DNA of 64,000 bases from CBFDCQ01 sp965603355 (GCA_965603355.1 CBFDCQ010000005.1:24003-88002); one strand, 5' to 3'. Counted from the stretch's first letter, positions 30,904-38,519 are shown. The notes: generated from the sequence alone by a model not told the origin. Translations and numbers: made by a program.

Positions 30904-31992
30904 CTATATCTTGCAGCAGCCGGGCGATCCTTTACTAAGCCCGCACTTCGGGCACAGCTCCTTGCCCTGGAGCTGGCAGCAGCCAGCTGAACCTTTCTCA
31001 AGCCCGCATTTGGGACAGAGCCCCGCCTGCGCGAGCTCCTCATCCGATTTGCAGCAACCCGGTGAACCTTTTACCCGCGTACACGCAGGACAACTCGCTT
31101 TGGGCGTACCGCAATTGGCAATACACTCCGCCGAGCCCCCAATGTTGCCACAGGCCTGGCACAGCACTGTCGCTTCCGTGGTGCCCTTCGTGATCTTGCA
31201 GCATCCCGGAGATCCCTTCGCGAGACCGCATTTCGGGCACAGCGCCTGACCGGGCTTGCAGCAATCCGCCGAGCCCTTGATCTGCCCGCACTGGGGACAA
31301 ATAGCGACCACTTTCTCAGGCGTTACTCCCTCCTCGGCCATCTTCTTGAGGTACTTCTCCGGGTCCTTCTTGAAGGTCTCGACGCAACCCGCGCAGCAGA
31401 AGTATATCCTCTGTCCGTTGTGATCGACGTAGAGGCTCTTGTTTATCGCGCTGCCCATCACGGGACACGTAGTCTGCGCCTTGCCTGCGGTCGTCTTCGG
31501 CGACGGTTTTGCCGGCCGACTCGCCAGGGCGGTCCTGACCGCCTCACGCAACGTCGCGTGCGGGGTGAAGTTGCCCTGGTACGCGATCTCACCTTTCGGA
31601 TCCACGACCATCACCACCGGTATGCCTTCGACTTTGTACGCCGTCGCAACCTTGCCGTTCTCGTCAAGGAGTACCGTGAGAGGCAGGTCCTTGACGTGTG
31701 GTGCAACCGTCTCGGCATCCTCCTCGATGTACACCTCGACTATCGCGAGGTCGCTCGGGTCAAAGTCCTTACGGAGTTTCACCAGTTCCTGGGTCTCCTG
31801 ACGACAATAGCCGCACCAAGTGGCGCCGAGCTTCACCACGAGCACCTTGTTCTCGCGGAGCGTCGCGGTGGATACCTCCTTGCCGTCAAGGCCTTTGAGC
31901 GAAAAATCGGTGAAACTCTGTGCGGCGCACACCGAACTGTACGCCAGAAGCGCCAGAAGCGCGATGCTGTACGTTGTTCTTTTGACGTTCAT
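30904..31992 (-). CDS. Exported TlpA-like thioredoxin + YHS-like domain + six Cys-rich repeats
   Basis: A 362-residue secreted multi-domain protein. Residues 1-24 signal peptide; 25-155 TlpA-like thioredoxin with GATWCGYCRQ (Cys60, Cys63) and the GIPVVMVVD cis-Pro loop; 176-215 a YHS-like metal domain (TCPVMG, IYFCCAGCVETF, KDPEKYL); 231-361 six repeats of about 22 residues with consensus CPxCGxxKGSxxCC, 24 Cys in all. The repeats look like zinc-ribbon or metallothionein-like knuckles and would bind metal or act as a thiol reservoir. Start 31992 follows GGAGGG. DsbD follows immediately and probably keeps the protein reduced. Function of the repeats is unknown to me. Confidence 0.88.
   Translation of the reverse strand: MNVKRTTYSIALLALLAYSSVCAAQSFTDFSLKGLDGKEVSTATLRENKVLVVKLGATWCGYCRQETQELVKLRKDFDPSDLAIVEVYIEEDAETVAPHVKDLPLTVLLDENGKVATAYKVEGIPVVMVVDPKGEIAYQGNFTPHATLREAVRTALASRPAKPSPKTTAGKAQTTCPVMGSAINKSLYVDHNGQRIYFCCAGCVETFKKDPEKYLKKMAEEGVTPEKVVAICPQCGQIKGSADCCKPGQALCPKCGLAKGSPGCCKITKGTTEATVLCQACGNIGGSAECIANCGTPKASCPACTRVKGSPGCCKSDEELAQAGLCPKCGLEKGSAGCCQLQGKELCPKCGLSKGSPGCCKI
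30907..31302 (-). repeat. Six tandem Cys-rich coding repeats
   Basis: Repeat units at residues 231-246, 251-266, 278-294, 300-315, 325-340 and 346-361 of the TlpA-YHS protein, each with four Cys in the pattern CxxC...CC; the third unit is divergent (ECIANC in place of the CC pair). The DNA is similar between units, indicating growth by tandem duplication. Confidence 0.9.
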
Positions 31993-32050
31993 CGTCTTAC
32001 CCTCCATAGGCTGCATTAAACCTGGCTTCTTCAACTCCCTCTATGGTGTC

Positions 32051-32076
32051 GAGCCGACAAGCATTGACACCGGCTC
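32051..32076. repeat. Inverted repeat in the leader of the TlpA-YHS gene
   Basis: GAGCCG-N14-CGGCTC in the 166-base gap between the ferritin-like gene and the TlpA-YHS gene. An overlapping GGTGTC/GACACC pair can form an alternative stem. No T-run, so it may be an mRNA stability or processing element rather than a terminator. Nothing else is evident in this gap. Confidence 0.4.
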
Positions 32077-32158
32077 AATCAATCACGCCTTTACCAGACC
32101 CCGCCCTGTCGCTTCCAGATGACACATGCAGCCACGGCCAGTGCCGCGTTCTTGGGCT

Positions 32159-32680
32159 CTAGCCGAAATGCTTCCGATAAAGCGACTCGAGCTGGGTCTG
32201 GTGGTTTTGCTCCTCCTTGATAACCTGATTTATGTATCCTCTCTGATTGCGGGGAACATACAGCCGCAACTGGCTCAGCAGAAAGACGGTATTCTTCTCC
32301 GCTTGAATCCCCATTACGAGCGCCCGCCGTTCATCAACGTTATGTCCGGCTTTCTCAGCCAAGTCGCCCGTCACGAACACTGTTTCCGACATCAAACGCA
32401 TTACCTGTGCCGGTAAAGCACCTGTCAGGGCGTTATCGGCCGGATCCGAACTCGTGCGCGCCGCCTCCGCATATTTCGTGAACCTGTCGTAGTGGCGCTG
32501 TTCGGCCTCTACCATTACCTCCGATAACTCGCGAACCCACTCGTGTTGTGTGCCACGTGCAAGCCCCTTGTAAAACTCGATCCCTTCCAGCTCAATCTGC
32601 GCCAACCGGTCGAGCACTCCTGCCGCAGTGAGCGGCGTTCCGGGTCCGACCCATTCTTGACTTTTGACTCGTCGTTTCAC
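32159..32680 (-). CDS. Ferritin-like diiron protein
   Basis: A 173-residue four-helix protein. Ligand-type motifs: RLAQIELEGIEFYKGL (helix 1), EVMVEAEQRHYDRF (ExxxH/ExxH-like), MGIQAEKNTVFLL (helix 3) and INQVIKEEQNHQTQL (ExxH). It is more divergent than its neighbours and could be a non-canonical diiron protein. The start is GTG 32680, directly after GGAAGGAGGT; longer frames would overlap the ferritin gene. It starts 22 bases after the ferritin stop, hence tightly cotranscribed. Confidence 0.82.
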   Translation of the reverse strand: MKRRVKSQEWVGPGTPLTAAGVLDRLAQIELEGIEFYKGLARGTQHEWVRELSEVMVEAEQRHYDRFTKYAEAARTSSDPADNALTGALPAQVMRLMSETVFVTGDLAEKAGHNVDERRALVMGIQAEKNTVFLLSQLRLYVPRNQRGYINQVIKEEQNHQTQLESLYRKHFG

Positions 32681-32702
32681 GAAAACTCGACCTCCTTCCG
32701 GT

Positions 32703-33221
32703 CTACGCCTTACCTTCCGCAGCCGGCGGAGTGAACACGCGCTGACCCATCTCGCGGTCAAGCATGTACAGACCGCCCGCAACATCGCCTACGAGCTTGA
32801 GTTTCTGAACCACCTCATCAGCGCTCGCCTCCTCCTCAATCTGCTCTGTGACGAACCACTGTAGGAAAATGCTTGTGGCGTGGTCGCTCTCTGAAACCGC
32901 AAGGTTAACCAGGTCGTTGATGAGCCCGGTAACCTTCTGCTCGTGCGCGTATGCCGCCTCGAACACCGCCAGCGGCGAATCCCATTCCGCAGGCGGGCCG
33001 TCTATCGGGCGGAGGATCACCCTGCTGCCACGTTCGTTGACGTACGTGTAGAACTTCTGGGCGTGCGTCACTTCCTCCTGCGCCTGTACGCGCATCCAGT
33101 TCGCGAAACCGGGCAGGTTGACCGACTCGAAGTATGCCGCCATTGAAACGTACAGGTAGGCCGAGTACAGCTCCGCATTGATCTGTCCATTCAGCGCGTC
33201 TTGCATCTTCTCGCTCAGCAT
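32703..33221 (-). CDS. ftnA: Ferritin (non-haem)
   Basis: A 172-residue FtnA-type ferritin. Four-helix ferroxidase centre: INAELYSAYLYVSMAAYFES (helix A Glu), VQAQEEVTHAQKFYTYVNE (ExxH, helix B), AYAHEQKVTGLINDL (helix C Glu) and FLQWFVTEQIEEEASADEVV (helix D). ILRPIDGPPAEWDSPLAVFE is the typical B-C loop of bacterial ferritins. ATG 33221 is chosen (GGAG upstream) because it gives the usual ferritin N terminus; TTG 33251 is an alternative. Stores iron and keeps it out of Fenton chemistry. Confidence 0.95.
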   Translation of the reverse strand: MLSEKMQDALNGQINAELYSAYLYVSMAAYFESVNLPGFANWMRVQAQEEVTHAQKFYTYVNERGSRVILRPIDGPPAEWDSPLAVFEAAYAHEQKVTGLINDLVNLAVSESDHATSIFLQWFVTEQIEEEASADEVVQKLKLVGDVAGGLYMLDREMGQRVFTPPAAEGKA

Positions 33222-33276
33222 TTCTCTCAACTCCTCTCGCCGGAGGGACAAAACTCGTATCGTCCCTGCTCCAATC

Positions 33277-33795
33277 TCAGATCAACTCCTTGACCGCGTT
33301 CAACGCAGCCTCGTAATCAGGTTCGCTCGTTATCTCTTTGACCACATCGACGTACCGGACGATACCGTCGCGATCGACCACAAACACGGCTCTCGCCAGC
33401 AACCGCAGTTCCTTGATTAACACGCCGTACGACTCGCCGAACGATGCGTCGCGATGATCCGACAGCGCCTGAACCGCCGTTACCTCTGCCGCGCCGCACC
33501 AACGTTTCTGCGCAAACGGCAGGTCCATGCTGATGGTCAGTAGTGCGACGTCGAGGTCGAGCTGTGTCGCTTCCTCATTGAACTTTTTCGTCTCGAGGTC
33601 GCACACGGGCGTATCCAGAGACGGTACGCTCAGAATAATGCACACTTTGCCCCGGAACGACGAGAGCTTAACCGGCGCCAGGTCGTTATCGAGCACCTCG
33701 ACGTCCGGAGCCGGATCTCGCGCACTAATCTCACTACCTAGCAGCGTAAGCGGATTTCCCTCAACTGTTATTACACCTTGTCTCTCTACCGCCAT
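33277..33795 (-). CDS. tpx: Thiol peroxidase (atypical 2-Cys peroxiredoxin)
   Basis: A 172-residue Tpx. Peroxidatic Cys in PSLDTPVCDLETKKFNEEA, resolving Cys in FAQKRWCGA; VITVEGNPLTLLG at the N terminus and FVVDRDGIVRYVDVV near the end are also diagnostic. Reduces hydrogen and alkyl peroxides with thiol electrons, probably from the glutaredoxin/AhpF-like reductase pair at 22749-23893. ATG 33795 with GAGAGGGT upstream. Confidence 0.96.
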   Translation of the reverse strand: MAVERQGVITVEGNPLTLLGSEISARDPAPDVEVLDNDLAPVKLSSFRGKVCIILSVPSLDTPVCDLETKKFNEEATQLDLDVALLTISMDLPFAQKRWCGAAEVTAVQALSDHRDASFGESYGVLIKELRLLARAVFVVDRDGIVRYVDVVKEITSEPDYEAALNAVKELI

Positions 33796-33855
33796 GACCG
33801 TACCCTCTCTTTCCTTGAAGCCTCAACGACCGTCAAGACGCGCGCCGTTGCAGTC

Positions 33856-34359
33856 CTACTCGATCCTCAGGAACTCTGCTTTGGCCGCGCCGCAGATCGG
33901 GCACTTCTCCGGCGCTTCAGCTTCCACCGTGTTCCCGCAAACCTGGCACACATAGTAGTCGGTTTCAGTAATCCCCTCGGCGTTCTCCAAAGCCTTCAAG
34001 GCAGCCGAGTAGAGTCCGTGGTGGATTTCCTCGACTTTGCTGGCCACCCGAAAGCTCCATTTTGCTCCTTTTGCGCCCTCTTCGTCGGCAGCCTTTATGA
34101 ACCCCGGGTACATTGACTGGAACTCGTAGTGTTCTCCGTACACCGCTTTCTTCAGGTTCTCGGCCGTGTCGCCCACTCCGTTCATCGCCTTTAGGTGATT
34201 CAGCGCGTGAACCGTTTCCGCGGCGGCGGCCGCACGAAATAGTCTGGCTACCTGCTGATGCGCTTCCTCATCCGCCTTTCTCGCAAACGCCGTGTACATC
34301 CTGTTTGCCTTGCTCTCACCGGCGAACGCTTCTTCCAGGTTGTCCTTTGTCCTGCCCAC
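33856..34359 (-). CDS. Rubrerythrin
   Basis: A 167-residue rubrerythrin: diiron motifs EEAFAGESKANRMYTAFARK, AAETVHALNHL, YGEHYEFQSMYPGFI and VEEIHHGLY, then a rubredoxin domain YYVCQVCGNTVEAE and EKCPICGAAKAEF. Start GTG 34359 with AGGAGG just ahead. It lies 39 bases downstream of a second rubrerythrin, with which it shares the domain plan but only moderate similarity. Confidence 0.96.
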   Translation of the reverse strand: MGRTKDNLEEAFAGESKANRMYTAFARKADEEAHQQVARLFRAAAAAETVHALNHLKAMNGVGDTAENLKKAVYGEHYEFQSMYPGFIKAADEEGAKGAKWSFRVASKVEEIHHGLYSAALKALENAEGITETDYYVCQVCGNTVEAEAPEKCPICGAAKAEFLRIE

Positions 34360-34398
34360 TTTTCAGCCTCCTATAACTTTCTGCTCTAAGATCGGTTC

Positions 34399-34971
34399 CT
34401 ACCAATTCTCGGCCAACAGCTCGAAATGCGCACGCTCATGCGCACAAGCCGGACACACCTCCGGCGCCTCCTCGCCCTCATGCAGGTACCCGCAGTTACG
34501 ACACCGCCAGACAACCGTCTCCGATTTCTTGAATACCGTACCCGCCTCGATATTCGCCAGGAGGCCAACGTACCGTTTTTCATGCTGTTTCTCGGCCACG
34601 GCGATGGCCCTGAATATCGCTCCTATCTCTGCAAATCCCTCTTGGTCCGCAGCGTCGGCAAACCCGGGGTACATCTCCGTCCACTCGTGGTTTTCACCCC
34701 CGGCAGCGCCCTTCAGATTCTCCGCCGTTGTCCCTATGACGCCGGCCGGGAACGCCGCCTGAATCTCAACTTCGCCTCCCTCGAGCAACTTGAAAAGCCG
34801 TTTCGCGTGCTCTTTCTCCTGGTCGGCCGTTTCCGCGAAAATGTCAGATACCTGAACCAAACCCTCTTTTCTCGCCTGGCTGGCGAAGTAAGTGTAACGA
34901 TTCCTCGCCTGTGACTCGCCCGCGAATGCCGTCAAGATGTTCTTTTCGGTCCTCGACCCTTTCAACCCCAT
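34399..34971 (-). CDS. Rubrerythrin
   Basis: A 190-residue classical rubrerythrin: ILTAFAGESQARNRYTYFAS (helix A), ADQEKEHAKRLFKLL (ExxH), GENHEWTEMYPGFADAAD and AVAEKQHEKRY, followed by a rubredoxin domain VWRCRNCGYLHEGEEAPEVC and PACAHERAHF. Start 34971; the frame continues upstream through the ribosome site, so the longer form is not used. Peroxide reductase fed by rubredoxin. Confidence 0.96.
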   Translation of the reverse strand: MGLKGSRTEKNILTAFAGESQARNRYTYFASQARKEGLVQVSDIFAETADQEKEHAKRLFKLLEGGEVEIQAAFPAGVIGTTAENLKGAAGGENHEWTEMYPGFADAADQEGFAEIGAIFRAIAVAEKQHEKRYVGLLANIEAGTVFKKSETVVWRCRNCGYLHEGEEAPEVCPACAHERAHFELLAENW

Positions 34972-34994
34972 TCTCTTCCCCTCCTCTCTACTCA

Positions 34995-35213
34995 TCAAGC
35001 TTTGTCCACCGCATCCCAATCACCGTTTGCCTTGTGTGCCTCGCGTTCGCGTTCAGCTTCTCCGCGAATCTTATAAGCGCAGTCACGCACTACACCAAAC
35101 AACACGATGCATCCGTCATCCTCAGTGCAAGCGTCCCCCTCATCGGCCAGCACCATCAATTCCTTCGAAATCTTCAGCGCTCTCTTAATCTGTTCGTTGC
35201 AGTCCTTCGACAC
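34995..35213 (-). CDS. Small conserved-looking protein, first gene of the redox cluster
   Basis: A 72-residue acidic/basic helical protein starting at GTG 35213, with a strong GAGGAGGG upstream and a sigma-54-type promoter about 50 bases ahead. Features: ALKISKELMVLADEGDACTE, DGCIVLFGVVRDCAYKIR, then a charged C-terminal helix. Four Cys (residues 5, 29, 35 and 45) might bind metal. I do not recognise a named family, though short proteins of this type accompany rubrerythrin genes elsewhere, as far as I recall. Being first in the unit, it may have a regulatory or chaperone role. Confidence 0.8.
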   Translation of the reverse strand: MSKDCNEQIKRALKISKELMVLADEGDACTEDDGCIVLFGVVRDCAYKIRGEAEREREAHKANGDWDAVDKA

Positions 35214-35263
35214 TAGTAACCCTCCTCATACATTTAATCCTCATGTGCCCTCGCAATACAATA

Positions 35264-35280
35264 AGCACGAGTTGTGCCAA
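35264..35280 (-). promoter_or_regulatory. Sigma-54 (-24/-12) promoter of the redox gene cluster
   Basis: On the minus strand TGGCAC-N5-GTGCT (TGGCAC at 35279-35274, GTGCT at 35268-35264), with invariant GG and GC at the correct 10-base spacing; against TGGCACG-N4-TTGCW it differs only at the G after TGGCAC and the first T of TTGC. It points at the gene start 35213, and a sigma-54 activator is encoded directly upstream. Confidence 0.75.
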
Positions 35281-35366
35281 ACCGTCGCTCCACGCGGGCC
35301 GGAAGCGTAAGCCTTTGGACGAGCTATATTTGCGTGAAGAAAAATTCAGCGGGACCCCGGCCGGAC

Positions 35367-35395
35367 TGTCTCAGTAAGCAAGATTCAATGAGACA
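35367..35395. promoter_or_regulatory. Inverted repeat, probable activator-binding site (UAS 1)
   Basis: TGTCTCA-N15-TGAGACA, perfect 7-base arms with centres 22 bases (about two helical turns) apart, 90-120 bases upstream of the -24/-12 promoter, the usual distance for an enhancer bound by a sigma-54 activator with a Fis-type HTH. Confidence 0.65.
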
Positions 35396-35512
35396 TAGGG
35401 CTGGGGGCTCGACGGCGGCGGTTTGACGCCTGGTTGCATGAGGCACTACAATATATCGCTATATTTCAAGCAGGCATGGCCGTATGATGGGGATAAACGA
35501 CGATTCTCTAGC

Positions 35513-35563
35513 GTCTCATTTAGGCTATATGAGACAAATCAGGTTAAGTGAGACAGCGAGACG
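35513..35563. promoter_or_regulatory. Cluster of TGAGAC motifs (UAS 2)
   Basis: GTCTCA at 35513-35518, TGAGACA at 35530-35536 and 35549-35555, and a weaker CGAGACG at 35557-35563, just downstream of the activator stop. The same heptamer as in UAS 1, giving at least five copies within 200 bases. The remainder of the gap 35214-35568 shows nothing else recognisable. Confidence 0.6.
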
Positions 35564-35568
35564 TTTTA

Positions 35569-36975
35569 TTAACGGTTCGCGGCGTTGCTGGACAAGCCGC
35601 TGTCGTCAAGGAACCTGTAGAGGGTAGCGCGAGAGACGCCCAACCTGCGCGCTGCCTCAACCTTGTTCCCCTTGGTCTCGTCGAGGGCGCGGCGCACGGC
35701 GTCGGCGTTGAGCTTGCGTTTCCGGCGCCTCCTCGGACGCGCTCCCGGGACCGCGTGAGCGCCTGCTACTGTCGGCGGCATATGCTCAAGTCGGAGCACG
35801 TTGCCTCTGCACTTCACGAGGGCATACTGAATAGCATTCTGGAGCTCCCGCACGTTGCCCGGCCAGTCATAACTGATCATCACATTCAGCGCCTCGGGTG
35901 ATAGAGCCACCTCATCACGGTCGGCCTCCGCTAACGCTTGTCTCAGGATGTGCTCGGCGAGGAGCGATATGTCGTTCCGTCGTTCCCGCAGAGGCGGCAG
36001 GTTAATAGGTATGACACAAAGCCTGTAGAACAGATCGTCCCGAAACCGCCCGGCGGCAACCTCGCGCCTTAAGTCCCTGTTGGTGGCGCTAATTACCCGG
36101 ACGTTCACCTTGATGGTCCTCTCGCCGCCGACGTGCTCGAAAGTGCCCTCCTGAAGTACGCGCAGGAGCTTGACCTGGATGGCCGGGCTCAGGTCGCCGA
36201 CCTCGTCAAGAAAGATCGTACCGCCATCGGCCAGCTCGAACCGGCCTTTTTTATCACGGATAGCTCCCGTGAAAGCGCCGCGGACGTGCCCGAACAGCTC
36301 GCTTTCGAGCAGCCCTTCGGGCAGGGCGCTGCAGTTGACCGGCACGAAGAGCTTGTCGGCGCGCGGGCTCTCGCTGTGAATCGCCGCAGCAACCAGCTCC
36401 TTGCCGGTGCCGCTTTCCCCCTGAACCAGCACGGGCGCACTGACTTCGGCAACCTCCTCAATTGTCTCGAACAGCGCCAACACCTTGGGGTCGCGCCCCA
36501 CAATCCCGGCAAAGCTCTGCTCCGTCTGGAGGCGCCGACGGAGTACGTTGAGCTCGGTTATGTCTTCAAGAATGACGATCGCCAGCCTCTCGCCTCCGTA
36601 TTCTATCGGGGCCGCGCTCACAAGCAGGACAAAATCGTTCAGTTCCCCGTCAAGGCGCAATTGCACCTTTGCCTTGTTCCGGTGTATCTGTTTTCCTGCG
36701 AGAGCCTCGAGCGCCGTGTTTCTAACGCCACAGTTCTGGCAATAGGCGCCAAAACCGCAGCCCTCCGGGTTGTCAAACGCGTGAATGCATCCGAGGGCCT
36801 CGCCGCCGCGCTTGTGCATGACTTCAGCCCGGGAAACCCCGAAGGTTCGCTCCAGCAGATGGTTCACCGCCCGGACGCGTCTGTCTCCGTCAACGACGAG
36901 GATACCGCATGGGATCGACTCAAACAGCGTCTTCAGAAACTTGTCCTGGTCCAGCAGTTCCGCAATAGGATTCAT
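35569..36975 (-). CDS. Sigma-54-dependent activator with Cys-containing PAS domain
   Basis: A 468-residue enhancer-binding protein. Residues 10-140: PAS sensor domain with a Cys set (Cys63, Cys73, Cys79, Cys82 in CIHAFDNPEGCGFGAYCQNC) that may bind an Fe-S cluster, haem or zinc. Residues 155-390: AAA+ domain with Walker A GESGTGKE (186-193), the sigma-54 contact loop GAFTGA (233-238) and Walker B TIFLDE. The C terminus has a basic run and a Fis-type HTH (NKVEAARRLGVSRATLYRFL). ATG 36975 gives the natural PAS start. No receiver domain, so it senses its signal directly. It faces the redox cluster with matching promoter elements between. Confidence 0.94.
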   Translation of the reverse strand: MNPIAELLDQDKFLKTLFESIPCGILVVDGDRRVRAVNHLLERTFGVSRAEVMHKRGGEALGCIHAFDNPEGCGFGAYCQNCGVRNTALEALAGKQIHRNKAKVQLRLDGELNDFVLLVSAAPIEYGGERLAIVILEDITELNVLRRRLQTEQSFAGIVGRDPKVLALFETIEEVAEVSAPVLVQGESGTGKELVAAAIHSESPRADKLFVPVNCSALPEGLLESELFGHVRGAFTGAIRDKKGRFELADGGTIFLDEVGDLSPAIQVKLLRVLQEGTFEHVGGERTIKVNVRVISATNRDLRREVAAGRFRDDLFYRLCVIPINLPPLRERRNDISLLAEHILRQALAEADRDEVALSPEALNVMISYDWPGNVRELQNAIQYALVKCRGNVLRLEHMPPTVAGAHAVPGARPRRRRKRKLNADAVRRALDETKGNKVEAARRLGVSRATLYRFLDDSGLSSNAANR

Positions 36976-37079
36976 CTGAAGCTCGCTTCGCTTGTCCGCT
37001 TGCGTCCCCAGCGCCCGACACGCCGGAGCTTTCGACTGAGACCGCAATGCAACACGCAGAACTCAACGCTCTGAAGACT

Positions 37080-37108
37080 ATGGTATCACTTGCTTTGATG
37101 ACTGTCAA
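37080..37108 (-). promoter_or_regulatory. Sigma-70-type promoter of the activator gene
   Basis: TTGACA (37108-37103), 17-base spacer, TACCAT (37085-37080), about 100 bases upstream of the activator start. Suggests constitutive expression of the regulator. Confidence 0.6.
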
Positions 37109-37141
37109 ACTGACGCACGCATCCGTTGACCGGTCGACGGC

Positions 37142-38443
37142 TCAGAAATCTATCTGGAACCGCATCTGGAAGATGTTAGCGTCTCCCGAGTACTTATCGC
37201 TGGGGTCGGCAAACACGTAGTTCCACGTGACGCGGGTATTCGGATTGAGGTACCAGTTTAACCCGGCGGCAACGGTGTCGAGTTCACCTCCCCGTATGCC
37301 CGAGTCGCTCAGATCAATATGAGAATACCGAGCGGCAACCTGCCACGCCCCCAAACCTCCCTCTTTGCCGAGGAAGTTGTTCTTCGGCCTCAACCTGTCA
37401 AACGATGCGGCTGAGCGCTTGTAGTTGCGGTGCTCGCCTGTCAGGAAATAGCTCGCCTCGACGTAGTATCCAGCGAAGTCCGGGTCGGTGCCGTTGTCGC
37501 CGTCCACCATAGCCTGAACGTACTCGGCCTGAATTGATCCGGGGCCATAAACCATAGCGGCCTCCAGGCCGAGGAGATCCATGTTGTCCGCATCAAACTC
37601 TCCCGTATCCACCAATCTTTCGGCCAGATGCGACTCAGGTCGTTCGCGAAACCGCAGATCGTTGTCCAGGTTCCTGTGGCTGTAAGCTATGCCAACGTGG
37701 GCCAGTCTGCCGCCCTCATCCTCATACACCGGCAAACCGGTCACGCGTGCTGTGACGTTGTACTCTCCGTCGCCGGAGCCGTCTCCGTAGCTGTCGGCAT
37801 CGCGGAAAAGTCCGACCGCCCACGTCATGCGCTCGTCCAACTCGTGGTCTTGAAACATGATTCCCGTGTTCCGGAACGGAGGCAACCCGTTTGGCAAGCC
37901 TCTTTCCATGAACGTGTTGTATTTGGAGCTGGTCAGCACCTCGAGGCCGAAAGGCTCTTTGAAGTGCCCGACGCGGACGTTTCCGACAACCGGGAGCCTG
38001 TTGAGACCCAAATAGACGTCTTTGAATTCCGTCTCACCTCCCGCGAAGTCATACTGGATCTTGAAGTCGACCCGATCGTAGACCGTGCCGGATATGTAGA
38101 GCCTGGCTCTCCTGAACTCCGTGCCGTCCTGCATGTTTCCAACTTGGTTCTCCAGCCTGCGATCCTGCTCGAAAAACGCCCAGTCGTTCTGAATACGACC
38201 GCCGACCTTCAGCTTGAACGCCCCGTCCGTACTATCGAAACGCAGACCCTCCTTCCAGTATGCCCGGAACGTTCCGGCCTGAGCCTGCTCTTCCTCCATG
38301 GCACCCAGCCGCTCTTCAAGCTCCTGCACGGTCCGCTCGAGCTCGCCCACTCTCTCGTTCGCGTCGGGTTCCTGCGCTCGAGCCGCCGCTGTGCCGACAA
38401 CAAGCAACAACCACAGCGCGTGAACCACCGCCAATCTGCCCAC
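37142..38443 (-). CDS. Phosphate-selective porin O/P-type outer-membrane protein
   Basis: A 433-residue porin: signal peptide ending AAARAQ, a short coiled coil (NERVGELERTVQELEERLGA) as in OprO/OprP and other trimeric porins, then a 16-strand-type barrel. FKLKVGGRIQNDWAFFEQD, FRRARLYISGTVYDRVDFK and GVRVGHFKEPFGLE-like segments are typical of Pfam Porin_O_P; it ends FQMRFQIDF with C-terminal Phe. Solute is uncertain: family members take up phosphate, pyrophosphate or other anions. It is transcribed from its own promoter (38491-38519). Confidence 0.92.
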   Translation of the reverse strand: MGRLAVVHALWLLLVVGTAAARAQEPDANERVGELERTVQELEERLGAMEEEQAQAGTFRAYWKEGLRFDSTDGAFKLKVGGRIQNDWAFFEQDRRLENQVGNMQDGTEFRRARLYISGTVYDRVDFKIQYDFAGGETEFKDVYLGLNRLPVVGNVRVGHFKEPFGLEVLTSSKYNTFMERGLPNGLPPFRNTGIMFQDHELDERMTWAVGLFRDADSYGDGSGDGEYNVTARVTGLPVYEDEGGRLAHVGIAYSHRNLDNDLRFRERPESHLAERLVDTGEFDADNMDLLGLEAAMVYGPGSIQAEYVQAMVDGDNGTDPDFAGYYVEASYFLTGEHRNYKRSAASFDRLRPKNNFLGKEGGLGAWQVAARYSHIDLSDSGIRGGELDTVAAGLNWYLNPNTRVTWNYVFADPSDKYSGDANIFQMRFQIDF

Positions 38444-38490
38444 GTTCTTGCCTCCTTACGTTCTCTACTGCCCGTTCGCCGCCCGTCGCG

Positions 38491-38519
38491 AATATACTGC
38501 AACGCAGCACTCTTGTCAA
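38491..38519 (-). promoter_or_regulatory. Sigma-70-type promoter of the porin gene
   Basis: TTGACA (38519-38514), 17-base spacer, TATATT (38496-38491) on the minus strand, close to consensus, about 50 bases before the porin start. Confidence 0.75.

Noticed and set aside
30907..31302. CRISPR-like array suggested by the regular repeats
   Set aside because: The repeats are coding, in frame with an exported protein, and differ at synonymous and non-synonymous positions; no spacers are present.
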